A DNA stretch of 64,000 bases from Campanula takesimana. Its lineage: Eukaryota > Streptophyta > Magnoliopsida > Asterales > Campanulaceae. The position numbers and the translations under genes were made by a program. The DNA is taken from positions 434,001 to 498,000 of the forward strand of contig JAOWBW010000060.1 in assembly GCA_026119855.1 (NCBI GenBank), in the 5' to 3' direction. Below the pieces are notes generated by a model. That model was not told the DNA's origin, made no database searches, and worked only from the letters and a program-made list of their open reading frames with translations. This document shows, one piece after another, positions 29,040 to 40,244 of the stretch; the stretch's first letter is position 1; each line of letters opens with the position of its first letter.

Positions 29040-29660
29040 TGAGCTGCTCATCAGCTAAGATGTAACACTCTGTTCTGATAAAAGTAACAGTTTCATGTTC
29101 AAAAAGTAACACTTTTTAAGTCAAATGTAACAGCAATTTTACAAGAAAATTTAAATTGTTTGATAGTTTTTGTGGTTCAAAAAAGTAATATTTGAAGTGT
29201 AACAAAGTGAATACATATGATTATAATTTTTTATATAGATGAATGTAACATTTTTTTTAGTAAATGTTACTTTTCTTCTTTAAAAAAAGAGTAAAAATTC
29301 ATATATATAATCGAGTTGATTTCAATTGTTACTTGCTCAATAAAAAATTGTTACATTTCAGATATAATGTTACATTTAATAAATAAACTGTTACAATTGA
29401 GAAAAAAAATGTTACATTCATTTTTTATAAAATGTAACATTAGTTTAGTTTGTCAATCTTATGTTAATTTTGAAAAAAAAAAGTGTTACATTTGAAAAAA
29501 AGAGTGTTACATTCCTTTATAAAAAGTGTGACATTAGTTTAGTTGTCAATCTTTATGTTATCTTTAATCTATTGTAGCAAAAATGTGGTACATTTTGAAA
29601 AAAAAGTGTTACATTTGAAAAGAAAAAAATGTTACATTTCGTTATAATAAGTGTTACTAT
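29040..29660. repeat. Degenerate array of (T)GTTACATTT / GTAACA words
   Basis: At least fifteen copies of gttacattt, gtaacattt or their complements, spaced irregularly and separated by A-runs; two internal blocks repeat 'cattagtttagtttgtcaat'. Not an ORF and not a strict tandem repeat. Confidence 0.6.
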
Positions 29661-30095
29661 TGTTGGGAGGAAAAAAAGGTTGGGGGTGGAAAAAAAAAAA
29701 AAAAAAAAAGAAGGGAGGCTCCTGTTGCACGATGCAACCGTTGCACAGGAGACCTCCTCAGAGGAAATACACTTGCCTCGTCCGACTTATAGGGCAAACC
29801 ATTTAGTCTCTCAACGACACCCGTTTCTGTATAAAACCTTTTCATACAAATTTTTGTCATAATTTATTTATTTTTTTAAAACGAAGAGATAACGGAAGAA
29901 AAAAAATATCTTGGCCCACAAGGTTTTTGGCAGTAATTAGACCCCTTGAGGGCCAGAAGGGGCACACTATATGTGAATGAAGGAACATCACCAGATTTGT
30001 TTCTGATCATTATGAGCTGCCTTAATTTTTATTACACATTACATATCAATATCATTTTAATATAGGCTTATTGATTTTTACTGATTAATGAAATA

Positions 30096-30318
30096 CTCCC
30101 TCTAATGTATAAGGTTCCTAGTCATATTGCAGTTTTAAAAAATGAAAATTACATTTTTTTTATTTAATGAATTTATGTGTATATTCACAACAGTTATTCA
30201 CTTACTGTTTTCTGCTTCATTTATTATATTTAACTTCACTCATATTTACAATATTTATACCACTCACGCATTATTTAAATTTTCATGTAAAAATGGTATT
30301 TTAATAAAACAGAGAGAG
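30096..30318. mobile_element. Stowaway-like MITE, decayed
   Basis: 'ctccctctaatgtataaggt' at left and 'aaaacagagagag' at right, bounded by TA. Confidence 0.5.
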
Positions 30319-31561
30319 TATAAAAATTAAAATAAAACTAATAATAGTAAAATTAAATTATTTTATGAAACATATAAATTACAATAATTAAAGTGGGAGA
30401 ATGTCTTTGTGTTTGGGTTGTGGACTTGTGGTCCCAATTTACCATTACTTAAATTAATGAATCCCTCAAAATGTTGGCCGCTTTCCATAACGGTCATGAA
30501 CACGGGACCGGGACCGGGACCGTCTCACCCAAATTAGCTCCACACCTCTACCCAACGGCTCTGATCAAGGCCATATAGGCGAGCTTATCATCTGTGCGGC
30601 TAAAATGATTTCAATTTTTTATGGGTCCTACCGAGCTCGGACACATCTCATCCGTCGAAAAAAATTTGAGGTGACTCTAATCTCCACTATTAGGTGGACC
30701 GGGGTGGAGCTAACCGCTCGGTGGAGCGGTTCGAAATCCCATGAAAACGGCTACTTTTCATCAGCCACTCGATTTCAATATTTACTTGATTGTGTTATTG
30801 CTTCATTTCTAATTCTAATATAGTGGGTTTTTACATGTTCCCCACAATAAAAAGCGACATTAACCTTTCACCTTTTACTTAATCAATAATAAAAAAAAAA
30901 ATGCTAAATGCAAAAAAAAAAGTATTATAAAATCTGGAGTACAAACATAATTATTTATGATTAATTGATTTAATTATTGAATAATAAAACATATTTTAAA
31001 TAATTTTTTTGAAATGTTATTCTTTTTTAAATAATTTTTTTGAATTTCAAATTAGTCTAAAAGTTGAGCTTAAAAATTAATTCCGTTTAATAAAATTTGT
31101 CTCACTCTTATTTTCATGCTCAAATCAATCGAATTTTGACAATAATTTATGAAACCCTAACTATCCCTATGCAAATTGTTATTAATATATGCCAATGGTG
31201 AATCGATGAAAATTTTAAAATTGCATAAAATTAGATAGATTTTTATAAAATTATGGTCAATTTTCATTGAATTGAGAATAAAAGTTAAACAATAAAAACC
31301 TGGACGGATGGAGTACATAAGACTGTGTAAAACATGTCTTACATTAAAAGATGAAAACAGGTTTCACACTAAAGCAAGTATAAAACAAGTTTTTTTTAGA
31401 TTGATAATGAACCGTTTGGTGGTGGGTATGAACCTAACAAGTACATTAATATTAAACGTTATCTTAATATTTCCAAATTCAGTATTCCAATAATTTTTAG
31501 AATTTATAAGGAAACTTTCATTTCAATATTTCAAATATAACTCCAAGTCAAATATAATAGC

Positions 31562-31661
31562 TATTTCCTTCGCCCCAAAGTGATTGTCCAAAAATATTTC
31601 AAATTTGCTCTTGATCAATAATCAAAAGCAAATTTGAAATCCTTTTGACATTCATCTTAGG
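31562..31661. mobile_element. Tiny hairpin Stowaway
   Basis: About 100 bp; inner arms 'caaatttgctcttgatca' and 'tcaaaagcaaatttga' form a near-complete hairpin. Related to 60884-60960 and 63399-63498. Confidence 0.6.
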
Positions 31662-32640
31662 AGAAAGATAGGAAAATATAGGGAAAAAAACGCCTTTTAA
31701 AATGTTGAGTTTTATAAGACTAATATAATATTGATCATGATTAAATATCTATATACACTGCTTTTATACTACAAATAATCATGTTCTCATCTTTGATATT
31801 AAAACTTACAACATTAACACCATAGAGACACATCTTGAGTTATGAACCACAATTAGGCAGTCAGTCACACTAATTATAATTATAAAGGCCAAAATACGTT
31901 TACCCCCAAAGTATACACTAAATCCCACTTTGCAACCCAGCGTGAATTTCGCCCCAAAGTGGTACACAATATTTAAATAATCTCACTCCCCCCCCCCCCG
32001 ATCCCAACAGACGTTAAAAAATAAACGAAATTTGTCATGTGCATGACATGTGATGGGTATGTAAGTCATTTCATTCAAAATCTTAAGCGATGAAACGTCA
32101 TTTCACCTTTAAAATTTCATGTCTTCACCATCATGCTTAAACCATGACCACCACCAGAAAATTACCACCATCACCACCAATCCGCCGCCACCACCTCCAC
32201 CAACTACCACCACCTTTCACCATTATACACAAAATCACACATCAAATTAAGTTTCACCTTCAATTGCTTCCATCCAAACAATAACTGCAAGAAACATATC
32301 ATATTTTAACACTTGATTACAATAATATCCTTAAAATTAAAGATCAAAATTGGGGAGAAAAAAAAACCCTAAAAAAACTCAGATTTGAGTTTCATCGGAA
32401 CGTTCAATCTGTGAGTGAGTGAGCGAGCGAGCGAGGAGGGGGGAAGAGGGAAGAGAGGAATAGGCGATGAAGAGAAGGAGAAGAGGAAGTGTTAGATCTA
32501 AACAATTTTTCCATTATTGGTAGAGTTTTCACCATTGTTGGTGGTGGTGGTGCTAATGGCAGTGAAGAGTGAGAAGGGAGATGACGAAGGGTGAGAAAGG
32601 AGAAAACAGGGAATCATAGGAATGGAGGGGATGAGGGGAA

Positions 32641-32889
32641 TGTGAACTAAAAAGGCAATAGGAACGAGAGAGATAGGCTGGAAACTTGTTATTCATTCAT
32701 AACTCAAAAGCCTAATATATAGGCAATTACAAAACAGAAAGAGCACTAAAATAGTACTGATAACAACCCATGATTTCCCTAATCCATTACTCCACTAACT
32801 CCTACAAAGTAGAAAACAAATAAACAAACTCCTAAGACTAGGTCAACTAAGAAACTAGAGCAGCTAACAAACTGCAATTTATTTCAACA
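32641..32889 (-). repeat. 3' LTR of the copia element
   Basis: Reads TGTGAACTAAAAAGG...TTTCAACA on the + strand; its minus-strand orientation makes it the 3' LTR. Confidence 0.95.
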
Positions 32890-32905
32890 GTCCCTCCCTT
32901 AAACT
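32890..32905 (-). other. Polypurine tract
   Basis: On the minus strand the LTR is preceded by AAGGGAGGGAC, the expected plus-strand primer for reverse transcription. Confidence 0.8.
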
Positions 32906-32920
32906 GATGTTTTCTAACAT

Positions 32921-35900
32921 TCAGTTTAAAGCTTTGATTGATTCCAATGTGCACACACCCAGTAACCTCCTTAGCTTCATGAACGACTCCCTTTTGAGTG
33001 CCTTGGTGAAGATATCTGCAGCTTGATCTTCACTCTTACAGTAGATCAAATTAATTGTTCCAACATTGCTAAGGTCTCTTAAGAAATGATACTTCACGTC
33101 AATATGTTTGCTTCTTCCGTGAAGCACTGGATTCTTCGACAACTTGATTGCTGAACTGTTATCACAGAAAATCATAGTAGCCCCCTCTTGCTTGAACTGT
33201 AGCTGCTCGAGAATTTTCCTCAGCCAAATAGCTTGACAAGCACAAGCTGTTGCAGCGACAAACTCAGCTTCAGTAGTTGATAATGTAACAATAGGTTGCT
33301 TCCTCGATGACCATGAAACAGCTCCCGTACCCAACATAAAAACATAGCCTGAAGTGCTCTTTCTATCATCTCGGTCTCCTGCATAATCACTATCAGTGAA
33401 CCCAATTAAATCGGATGTTTCTCCCTTTCTGTAGAACAAACCAAAATCCTTAGTTCCTTGCAAATAACGAAGGATTCTTTTAGCAGCCAACATATGCATC
33501 TCCGTCGGCTTCTCCATATACCGACTTATAAGACCCACAGAATACATGATGTCGGGTCTCGTCGCTGTCAAGTACATCAGGCTTCCCACGATCTGCTTGT
33601 AGAGTGTAATGTCCACCTTCTTGCCGTCTTGATCTTTGTGTAGCTTTAATCCAGTCTCACTTGGTGTACTCACAGGGTTACAATCTTTCATTTGAAACCT
33701 ATCCAACACATCTCTCACATATTTCTTTTGAGAGATAAAGATCCCCGATGAAGATTGCACTGCTTCAATGCCAAAGAAGTAATGCATTGGCCCAAGATCA
33801 GACATTTCGAATTCCACCATCATAGACTCCTTGAATTCTTCAAACATTGCACCATCATTCCCAGTATAAATCAGATCGTCAACATATAAGCAAACTAGAA
33901 GTAATTTCCCTCCATCTCCAACTTTAACAAATAAAGTGTGCTCATATGGACACTTCTGAAAATTTTCTTTCAGAAAATAAGCCTCGATACGACTATACCA
34001 AGCACGAGGCGCTTGTTTTAAACCGTAAAGGGCCTTTTTTAATCTGTAAACCTTATGCTCATTACCAGATTTAATATAGCCAGGGGGTTGATCAACAAAT
34101 ACCTTCTCCTCCAATGTTCCGTGCAAGAAAGCAGATTTGACGTCGAGTTGGAAGATATGCCATGAATTTTGGGCTGCTAACGCAACTACAAGCCTGATTG
34201 TATCGTGTCTGGCCACTGGAGCAAAAACTTCCTTATAATCAACGCCGTACTCTTGCTTGTATCCTTTAGCCACCAAACGAGCCTTGTACTTGTCGACCTC
34301 ACCATTTTCTCTTAGTTTTGTTTTAAAGACCCACTTCACACCAATTGTCGTATGGCCTTCGGGAAGATCAGACAGCTCCCAAGTATTGTTTCTCTCTATG
34401 GCTTCAATTTCGTCATCCATTGCCTTTCTCCATTTTGATTCTTTCACTGCACTTTCAAAATCTGTAGGATCACAATCTGAAAACAAAGCGAAGTAAGTGG
34501 ACGCATCCTCTGCTTGATTAACTCCTGTCACATCATAGTCTGCCATCCAAGCAGGCCTTCTTCGAACACGTTGGGGACGCTGAACTGCCTCTTTTTCTGT
34601 CCCTGAAATGGGTGAATTACCTTCCGGTTCAGCCACTATGACAATGCCTTCTATTGACGGAGTTGCTGGAACTACATCTTCAGTTTCTTCTTCACCATTA
34701 GAAATAAATGGAGCAGCTGCTTGCTGCGAATTCCAATTCCAAGTCTGCTCTTCATCAAAAATAACATCTCTGCTAGTCACAATCTTCTTCGTCACAGGAT
34801 TGAATAACTTGTATGCTTTGGATGCTTCGCTTATGCCGAGAAAGACACACTTTTCACCCTTATCATCCAGCTTCCTTCTTTTCTCATCTGGAACATGTGC
34901 GTATGCGATGCATCCGAAAATTCTGAAGTGATCAACAGCTGGTCTCTGTCCACTCCAAGCCTCTTCTGGTGTCATGTTTTGAACAGCAAAAGTAGGACTT
35001 CTGTTCAAAAGATGACAACTCCATTGCACTGCTTCAGGCCAAAAACGTTTTGGAACTCTTCCTCTGGCCAACAAGCTCCTAACCATGTTTAGAATGGTTC
35101 GATTTTTCCTCTCCGATACACCATTTTGCTGCGGTGTATAAGGAACTGTGAGCTGTCTTCGGATGCCTCCTGCTTCACAATAGGTTTTGAATTCGTTAGA
35201 GCAATACTCTCCTCCACGATCAGTACGAAGAGTTTTAATGGTTCGCCCTGTTTGATTTTCAACCTGCGCCTTGAAGCTTTTAAATGCACCAAAAGCCTCT
35301 GATTTCTCCTGCAAAAAATAGACCCATGTTTTCCGAGAATGATCGTCAATGAAGGTAATAAAATATCTTTTACCCCCATTAGAGCATGGCGTTATCGGAC
35401 CGCAAATGTCGGAATGAACAAGTTCAAGAATCTTCTTTGCTCTCCAGGATTTTCCTCGAGGGAATGAAACACGGTGTTGTTTGCCTATAACACACTCTTC
35501 ACAAACTTGGGAAGGAATGCTAATATGAGGAATACCACTGACCATGTTTTTCTCTTGAAGAGTCTTTAACCCACCAAAATTTAAATGACCATAGCGAAAA
35601 TGCCAAAGCCAGGAAGTGTCTTTCACATCAGCCATCAAACAGGGATGATCACTTTCAATACTCAATGGAAATAGCCTATTAGAACTCATACGAACCACAG
35701 CAACTATTCCTCTAGATGGATCATAAATCTCACAAGCACCCTTTTGAAAAGTTATTACATAACCCTTTTCTAAGAGTTGGCCAGCACTTAGGAGATTACT
35801 TTTCAACTCAGGAACGTAGAAAACATTTGAGATTGTTTCTACAGACCCATTCCTGTTTTTAATATTAATGTCACCCTTTCCCATAACATTAACCGTTGAA

Positions 35901-36988
35901 CAATCACCAAAACGGACTTTGGAACGAAAGGCTTCATTTAAACAAGAAAAAAAAGACTTACTTCCACACATATGGTTGCTACAGCCTGTATCCACGTACC
36001 AAACATCTGAAGTAGGTTCCGGACTGACTTGAACCGCCATCAACAAGGTTTCAACTTCCTTCTCTTCTGCGAAGTTTGATTTCTCTCCCCTTTCTTTGTC
36101 ATCAGGCAACTTAACATGACATTCAGAACGAAAATGACCATATTGATGACATCGAAAGCATTCTACCTCAGATTTATCAAAGTGCTTATTCTTTCCTCTT
36201 CCTTTGCCTTGAGTTTGATCATCACCAACTTTGAAGTATCTCTCACCATCTTGATTACTTCGACTTCGACCACCTCTTCCTCTTCCTCTACCACCACCTC
36301 TACCTCTACCTCTTCCTCCAGAATTTGAAGAATGAATAAATGTAGAGGCCTTTAAAGCTTGCTCCTCCGGAGTGGATCTGCGATTCATCTTCTTCTCACG
36401 AACCAACAACGAGCTTTGAAGTTCATCAAGCGTAAGCGTATCGATGTCCTTAGATTCTTCGATTGAGCATACAACATAGTCAAACTTTGGTGTCAACGAA
36501 CGCAGTATCTTCTCAACAATGGCCACGTCTTCCATCTTTTCTCCGAGAAATCGCATCTTGCTAGCTATTTCCATGGTCTTTGAACAATAGTCATCAATCG
36601 ATTCGCCTTCCTTCATTTGCAGAATCTCGAAATCTTTTCTCAAGGCCTGAAGCTGTGAACGCTTTACTTTGGAATTACCTTGATATTTTTTCTTCATGGA
36701 GTCCCAAATATCCTTGGAAGAATCTTTGATAAGAATCGTCTCTAGGATAGACCGATCAATCGCTTGGAACAAGTAATTCTTTGCCTTCAGATCTTTTAAC
36801 TTCAATCCCTCCAACTCTGACTTTTGTGCATCCGTGACTGCCACACCAGCTGCTGGTGCTGCTACACCAGATTCAATCACCTGCCAGTACTCCTTTGATC
36901 TCAAGAAGTTCTCCATCAACATGCTCCAATGGTCATAGTGACCATCAAAGCGGGGGATAGCTGGTTGCACAAAATTGTCGTTGGCCAT
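32921..36988 (-). CDS. Ty1/copia Gag-Pol polyprotein, intact
   Basis: 1355 aa in one open frame, starting at MANDNF. Order of domains: Gag with a copia-type N-terminal region (about 1-200), an Arg/Gly-rich stretch (224-244), a CCHC zinc knuckle (277-290), aspartic protease with DTGCSNHM (333-340), the pre-integrase HLN motif near 468, integrase (about 520-690; Asp527, RTDRGGEY at 588-595, and Glu626 within NGVSERKNR), reverse transcriptase (about 885-1130; YVDD near 1065), and RNase H (about 1200-1330; SDYAGD and STTEAEF). No stop or frameshift is seen. Copia elements express Gag and Pol from one frame, and the length is typical. Its intact state and near-identical LTRs indicate recent movement. 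The Arg/Gly run is likely disordered and RNA-binding. Confidence 0.97.
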   Translation of the reverse strand: MANDNFVQPAIPRFDGHYDHWSMLMENFLRSKEYWQVIESGVAAPAAGVAVTDAQKSELEGLKLKDLKAKNYLFQAIDRSILETILIKDSSKDIWDSMKKKYQGNSKVKRSQLQALRKDFEILQMKEGESIDDYCSKTMEIASKMRFLGEKMEDVAIVEKILRSLTPKFDYVVCSIEESKDIDTLTLDELQSSLLVREKKMNRRSTPEEQALKASTFIHSSNSGGRGRGRGGGRGRGRGGRSRSNQDGERYFKVGDDQTQGKGRGKNKHFDKSEVECFRCHQYGHFRSECHVKLPDDKERGEKSNFAEEKEVETLLMAVQVSPEPTSDVWYVDTGCSNHMCGSKSFFSCLNEAFRSKVRFGDCSTVNVMGKGDINIKNRNGSVETISNVFYVPELKSNLLSAGQLLEKGYVITFQKGACEIYDPSRGIVAVVRMSSNRLFPLSIESDHPCLMADVKDTSWLWHFRYGHLNFGGLKTLQEKNMVSGIPHISIPSQVCEECVIGKQHRVSFPRGKSWRAKKILELVHSDICGPITPCSNGGKRYFITFIDDHSRKTWVYFLQEKSEAFGAFKSFKAQVENQTGRTIKTLRTDRGGEYCSNEFKTYCEAGGIRRQLTVPYTPQQNGVSERKNRTILNMVRSLLARGRVPKRFWPEAVQWSCHLLNRSPTFAVQNMTPEEAWSGQRPAVDHFRIFGCIAYAHVPDEKRRKLDDKGEKCVFLGISEASKAYKLFNPVTKKIVTSRDVIFDEEQTWNWNSQQAAAPFISNGEEETEDVVPATPSIEGIVIVAEPEGNSPISGTEKEAVQRPQRVRRRPAWMADYDVTGVNQAEDASTYFALFSDCDPTDFESAVKESKWRKAMDDEIEAIERNNTWELSDLPEGHTTIGVKWVFKTKLRENGEVDKYKARLVAKGYKQEYGVDYKEVFAPVARHDTIRLVVALAAQNSWHIFQLDVKSAFLHGTLEEKVFVDQPPGYIKSGNEHKVYRLKKALYGLKQAPRAWYSRIEAYFLKENFQKCPYEHTLFVKVGDGGKLLLVCLYVDDLIYTGNDGAMFEEFKESMMVEFEMSDLGPMHYFFGIEAVQSSSGIFISQKKYVRDVLDRFQMKDCNPVSTPSETGLKLHKDQDGKKVDITLYKQIVGSLMYLTATRPDIMYSVGLISRYMEKPTEMHMLAAKRILRYLQGTKDFGLFYRKGETSDLIGFTDSDYAGDRDDRKSTSGYVFMLGTGAVSWSSRKQPIVTLSTTEAEFVAATACACQAIWLRKILEQLQFKQEGATMIFCDNSSAIKLSKNPVLHGRSKHIDVKYHFLRDLSNVGTINLIYCKSEDQAADIFTKALKRESFMKLRRLLGVCTLESIKALN

Positions 36989-37104
36989 GGAAACTTTTAT
37001 GCTGCTGCAACAAAAGTGAAAAGAAAAAAAAGGGCTGTTGTATTATTTTTTACTCACTCACTTCTGGTAAAGATCTCACAAGTCACTCTATGTTTTCTGA
37101 ACCA

Positions 37105-37119
37105 AGCTCTGATACCAGA
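37105..37119 (-). other. Primer-binding site (initiator tRNA-Met)
   Basis: Minus strand reads TCTGGTATCAGAGC next to the 5' LTR, complementary to the 3' end of initiator tRNA-Met, the standard primer of plant copia elements. Confidence 0.9.
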
Positions 37120-37368
37120 TGTGAACTAAAAAGGCAATAGGAACGAGAGAGATAGGCTGGAAACTTGTTATTCATTCATAACTCAAAAGCCTAATATATA
37201 GGCAATTACAAAACAGAAAGAGCACTAAAATAGGACTGATAACAACCCATGATTTCCCTAATCCATTACTCCACTAACTCCTACAAAGTAGAAAACAAAT
37301 AAACAAACTCCTAAGACTAGGTCAACTAAGAAACTAGAGCAGCTAACAAACTGCAATTTATTTCAACA
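37120..37368 (-). repeat. 5' LTR of the copia element
   Basis: 249 bp; matches the other LTR except for one base. On the minus strand it begins TGTTGAAATAAATTGC. Confidence 0.95.
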
Positions 37369-38248
37369 GGGAACGGGAAGTGGGAATGGGTGATGGGAGG
37401 AGGGTTGCGGAGGGGGTGACGGGAAAAGGGGAAGAGGAATCGTGAGCTGGGAATTGGGTAACTGGGTTCTTGGGATTTTTTTTTCTTTTTCTTTCTCTCT
37501 CTCTCTTTCTTTTCTTTTACTTTTTGTTTGGATTTAATTCATACAGTATTATGTTTTTATTATTTTTTTTAGTGTGTTATTTTATTATTTTTATTTTGAG
37601 CAATATTTTTTGGTTTGATAATAAAATGAAAAAAATATTTCTTTTAATTCAGGTACATTAAAGATTAGGAAATTAAACTAAATAAATAATAAAAGCTAAA
37701 AGGAATATAACCAAAATACCGGTTACATGCCATGCACATAGCATATTTCGTTAGATTTCTAACGTCTGTTGGAAGATGGGGGATCAAAGTGGGATTATTT
37801 GAACGTTGGGTACCACTTCGGGAAAAAATTCATGCTGGGAGTGCAAAGTGAGATTTGGAGCCCCACAAACAAATCTCATCTCACTTTTAATTCACATAAT
37901 CACTTTTAATTCTTCTACACATTGTTATGAAATAGAAAAAGTATATATATTCATTGTTTTAGTAAAAAACATAAATTGATAAATATTATCACCCTAACTA
38001 TTATCTAAATATATATTTTATATTTTTTTCTTTCACTAAAGTATTAATGCAAAATAAATAAATAAAATATTCTAATCGATCTTAAAAGATTAAAGAACGA
38101 AATAAAATAGGAAAAATAAACCTTATATTTATTCATGATTGCAATAACCCTCTCCCTACTACCACCCACGTGACCCGCCCTTCACCTCCTCCTCCACCTA
38201 CTCACCCTTTCCCATTTACCTCCCTGGCTCCCTATTCCATTTTTCACT

Positions 38249-38436
38249 GGGCAATCCTAGAGACACAAAAAAAAACAAAAAAAGTTCACAAAATGATGGA
38301 GTCAAAATGAGGTGTCGATATTTTATTGATTGCATCAATTGTGGACTCATCACACTCTAATAAAAACACCAATAGAATTTTGACACATCATTTTGTAAGC
38401 TACATTTTGTGTCACTTTTTTGTGATTTTATATTTA
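38249..38436. mobile_element. hAT-like MITE, copy 3
   Basis: Shares the core 'cgatattttattgattgcat' and 'aaaacaccaata' with the family. Flanked by a direct repeat that reads CCATTTTTCACT (38237-38248 and 38437-38448); the true 8-bp duplication is within it. Termini have diverged. Confidence 0.75.
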
Positions 38437-38469
38437 CCATTTTTCACTACAGTTTACAGATTTATAATT

Positions 38470-38852
38470 GGCTAAAATACGTTTAACCCCCCCCCCCCAA
38501 AGCATACACCAAATCTCACTTTTCACCCCCAGCATGAATTTTGTCCCGAAGTGGTACCCAACGTTCAAATAATCCCACTTTGATCCCCCATCTTCCAACA
38601 GACGTTAGAAATCTAACGAAATATGCTATGTGCATGGCATGTGACCGGTATTTTGGTTATATTCCTTTTAGCTTTTATTATTTATTTAGTTTAATTTCCT
38701 AATCTTTAATGTACCTGAATTAAAAGAAATATTTTTTTCATTTTATTATCAAACCAAAAAATATTTCTCAAAATAAAAATAATAAAATAACACACTAAAA
38801 AAAAAATAAAACATAATATTGTATGAATTAAATCCAAACAAAAAGTAAAAGA

Positions 38853-38895
<43 letters not shown>

Positions 38896-38955
38896 AAAAA
38901 TATTCCCAAGAACCCAGTTACCCAATTCCCAGCTCACGATTCCTCTTCCCCTTTT
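38470..38955. mobile_element. Lone foldback-element arm, inverted
   Basis: Reverse-complement match to 37420-37873, the right arm of the copia-hosting foldback element. It starts GGCTAAAATACG and homology stops abruptly near 38955. Probably a solo arm left by deletion. Confidence 0.7.
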
Positions 38956-39778
38956 ATCTTTTTATTATTTGGTAGTCATTGGTTTTATTTGGTAAAAGTT
39001 ATTATGATTAATTAACTTTGTTATTTTCTATTACTTTCTATTATTTGGTAGTCATTGGTTTTATTTGGTTCATGGATCCCCTTTATATATTTTATCCGCT
39101 GAAAATGTGAACTTCTAGATAAGCCTTTGAGTCTGAAAATGCCAAATGAATCTGTATCAATATTTCTATCTTAATGATTTATATGTTCATTTAAGTGAAC
39201 TAATAAGGTCCTATGTGTTGCTCACATAGCATCCCTTAAATACTCACTCCGTCTCATGTTAATCTACAAAATTAAAAGTAAAAAAATCAATTTTAATGTA
39301 GAGTTGTCCAACATATTTGCCACTTATTATACACCTAATTACCAGGTTTATGCTCTTTAAATGCTGAACTATAGTTTTAAGACTCTCTCTCTCTCTCTCA
39401 TTATAAAAATGTCTTGCATCAATTTTTCTTAATTAATTAGCCTTATTATTCCCGTCGAATTTCGACGGGTTACTCACTAGTTTTAATACAAACACAACAA
39501 TCAGTTAGTTACTACCAAAATTTATGATTTATTTTTTTCACTAGTATTACTACCAATAATAATGTCACCACAGTTTCTAAGATATTACCATTTCTTAGTT
39601 AAATTCTCTTTTGTAAAAAAAGAATTAATCTTTCATCACCCCCAAATTTATTTATTTTCTATTTTCAGATTATTTATCATATTCAATGATTAATTTCATA
39701 GTTACTAAAAAGGAAAACCAAATGTATAATCCATCACATATATACCTATCCAATGATCAATGGCCCAAAACAGCTCAT

Positions 39779-39931
39779 CATGCCATGCGATGCCTTGTAA
39801 TCGCATGGCGATATTTTATTGATTGCATCGATAGTGAACCCATCACTTTAATTAAAAACACCAATAAAATCATTACACATAAAATTTTGTAAGCAAAGTT
39901 TTGTGATTTTTTTGTGCTCCAAATATAATTC
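39779..39931. mobile_element. hAT-like MITE, copy 4 (decayed)
   Basis: Core 'cgatattttattgattgcat', 'aaaacaccaataaaatcatt' and a right-end 'tttgtgatttttttgtgct' are retained. The left terminus is replaced and no flanking duplication is clear. Confidence 0.6.
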
Positions 39932-40244
39932 TGTAATTGATTGTGCATCTTAATCACAACATTAATAATTATAATGACACTCTGTAGCAGATAAGAATCA
40001 AAATACATAAACAAAATAAAAAATTTAAAACCTGTTCCCTGTCAGCATCCCCCACTACCTCCAACCTGTTCTTTCCAGAACCCCCTCTCTCTCTCTCTCT
40101 CTCTCTCATAAAACCCTAAATTATCCCTCTTTTAATTTTAAATACACTGCTCCAAAGATTAGTACAAGTAATTACCCTAAACAATACAGTCACACCAATG
40201 ATTAAACACAAAATTAAAAAATATTTCCAAGTACCCATTTTTTT

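Larger units (their letters stand above)
24905..31886. other. Gene desert rich in small transposons
   Basis: No credible host gene. Contents: Stowaways at 25462-25738, 27183-27434, 27607-27858, 28025-28290 and 30096-30318; a foldback MITE with nested hAT-like insertion (25931-26470); (TA)n and (CT)n tracts (25739-25767, 26480-26526, 28322-28340); a TGTTACATTT-word array (29040-29660); and a hairpin MITE at 31562-31661. The short ORFs here lack domains or plausible exon structure. Confidence 0.6.
32641..37368 (-). mobile_element. Full-length Ty1/copia LTR retrotransposon
   Basis: Two 249-bp LTRs (32641-32889 and 37120-37368) with TG...CA ends differ at one visible base (ataGTactg versus ataGGactg). 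A 5-bp duplication GGGAA flanks the element (32636-32640, 37369-37373). A primer-binding site matching initiator tRNA-Met (TGGTATCAGAGC on the minus strand) adjoins the 37120 LTR, and a purine tract adjoins the 32889 LTR. The single intact Gag-Pol ORF lies between. All parts expected for an autonomous element are present. Confidence 0.97.
31887..37873. mobile_element. Mutator-like foldback element hosting a copia insertion
   Basis: Left arm GGCCAAAATACG plus 'aaagtatacactaaatccca' and the right arm ('acttcgggaaaaaattcatg', 'tgcaaagtgagatttgg') match the 22402-23910 family. The final right terminus is missing, so no 9-bp duplication can be read. The Ty1/copia element at 32641-37368 interrupts the middle. 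Confidence 0.7.

Noticed and set aside
29040..29660. Considered as a CRISPR-like or satellite array
   Set aside because: Spacing is irregular, words are degenerate, and the genome is clearly a plant's.
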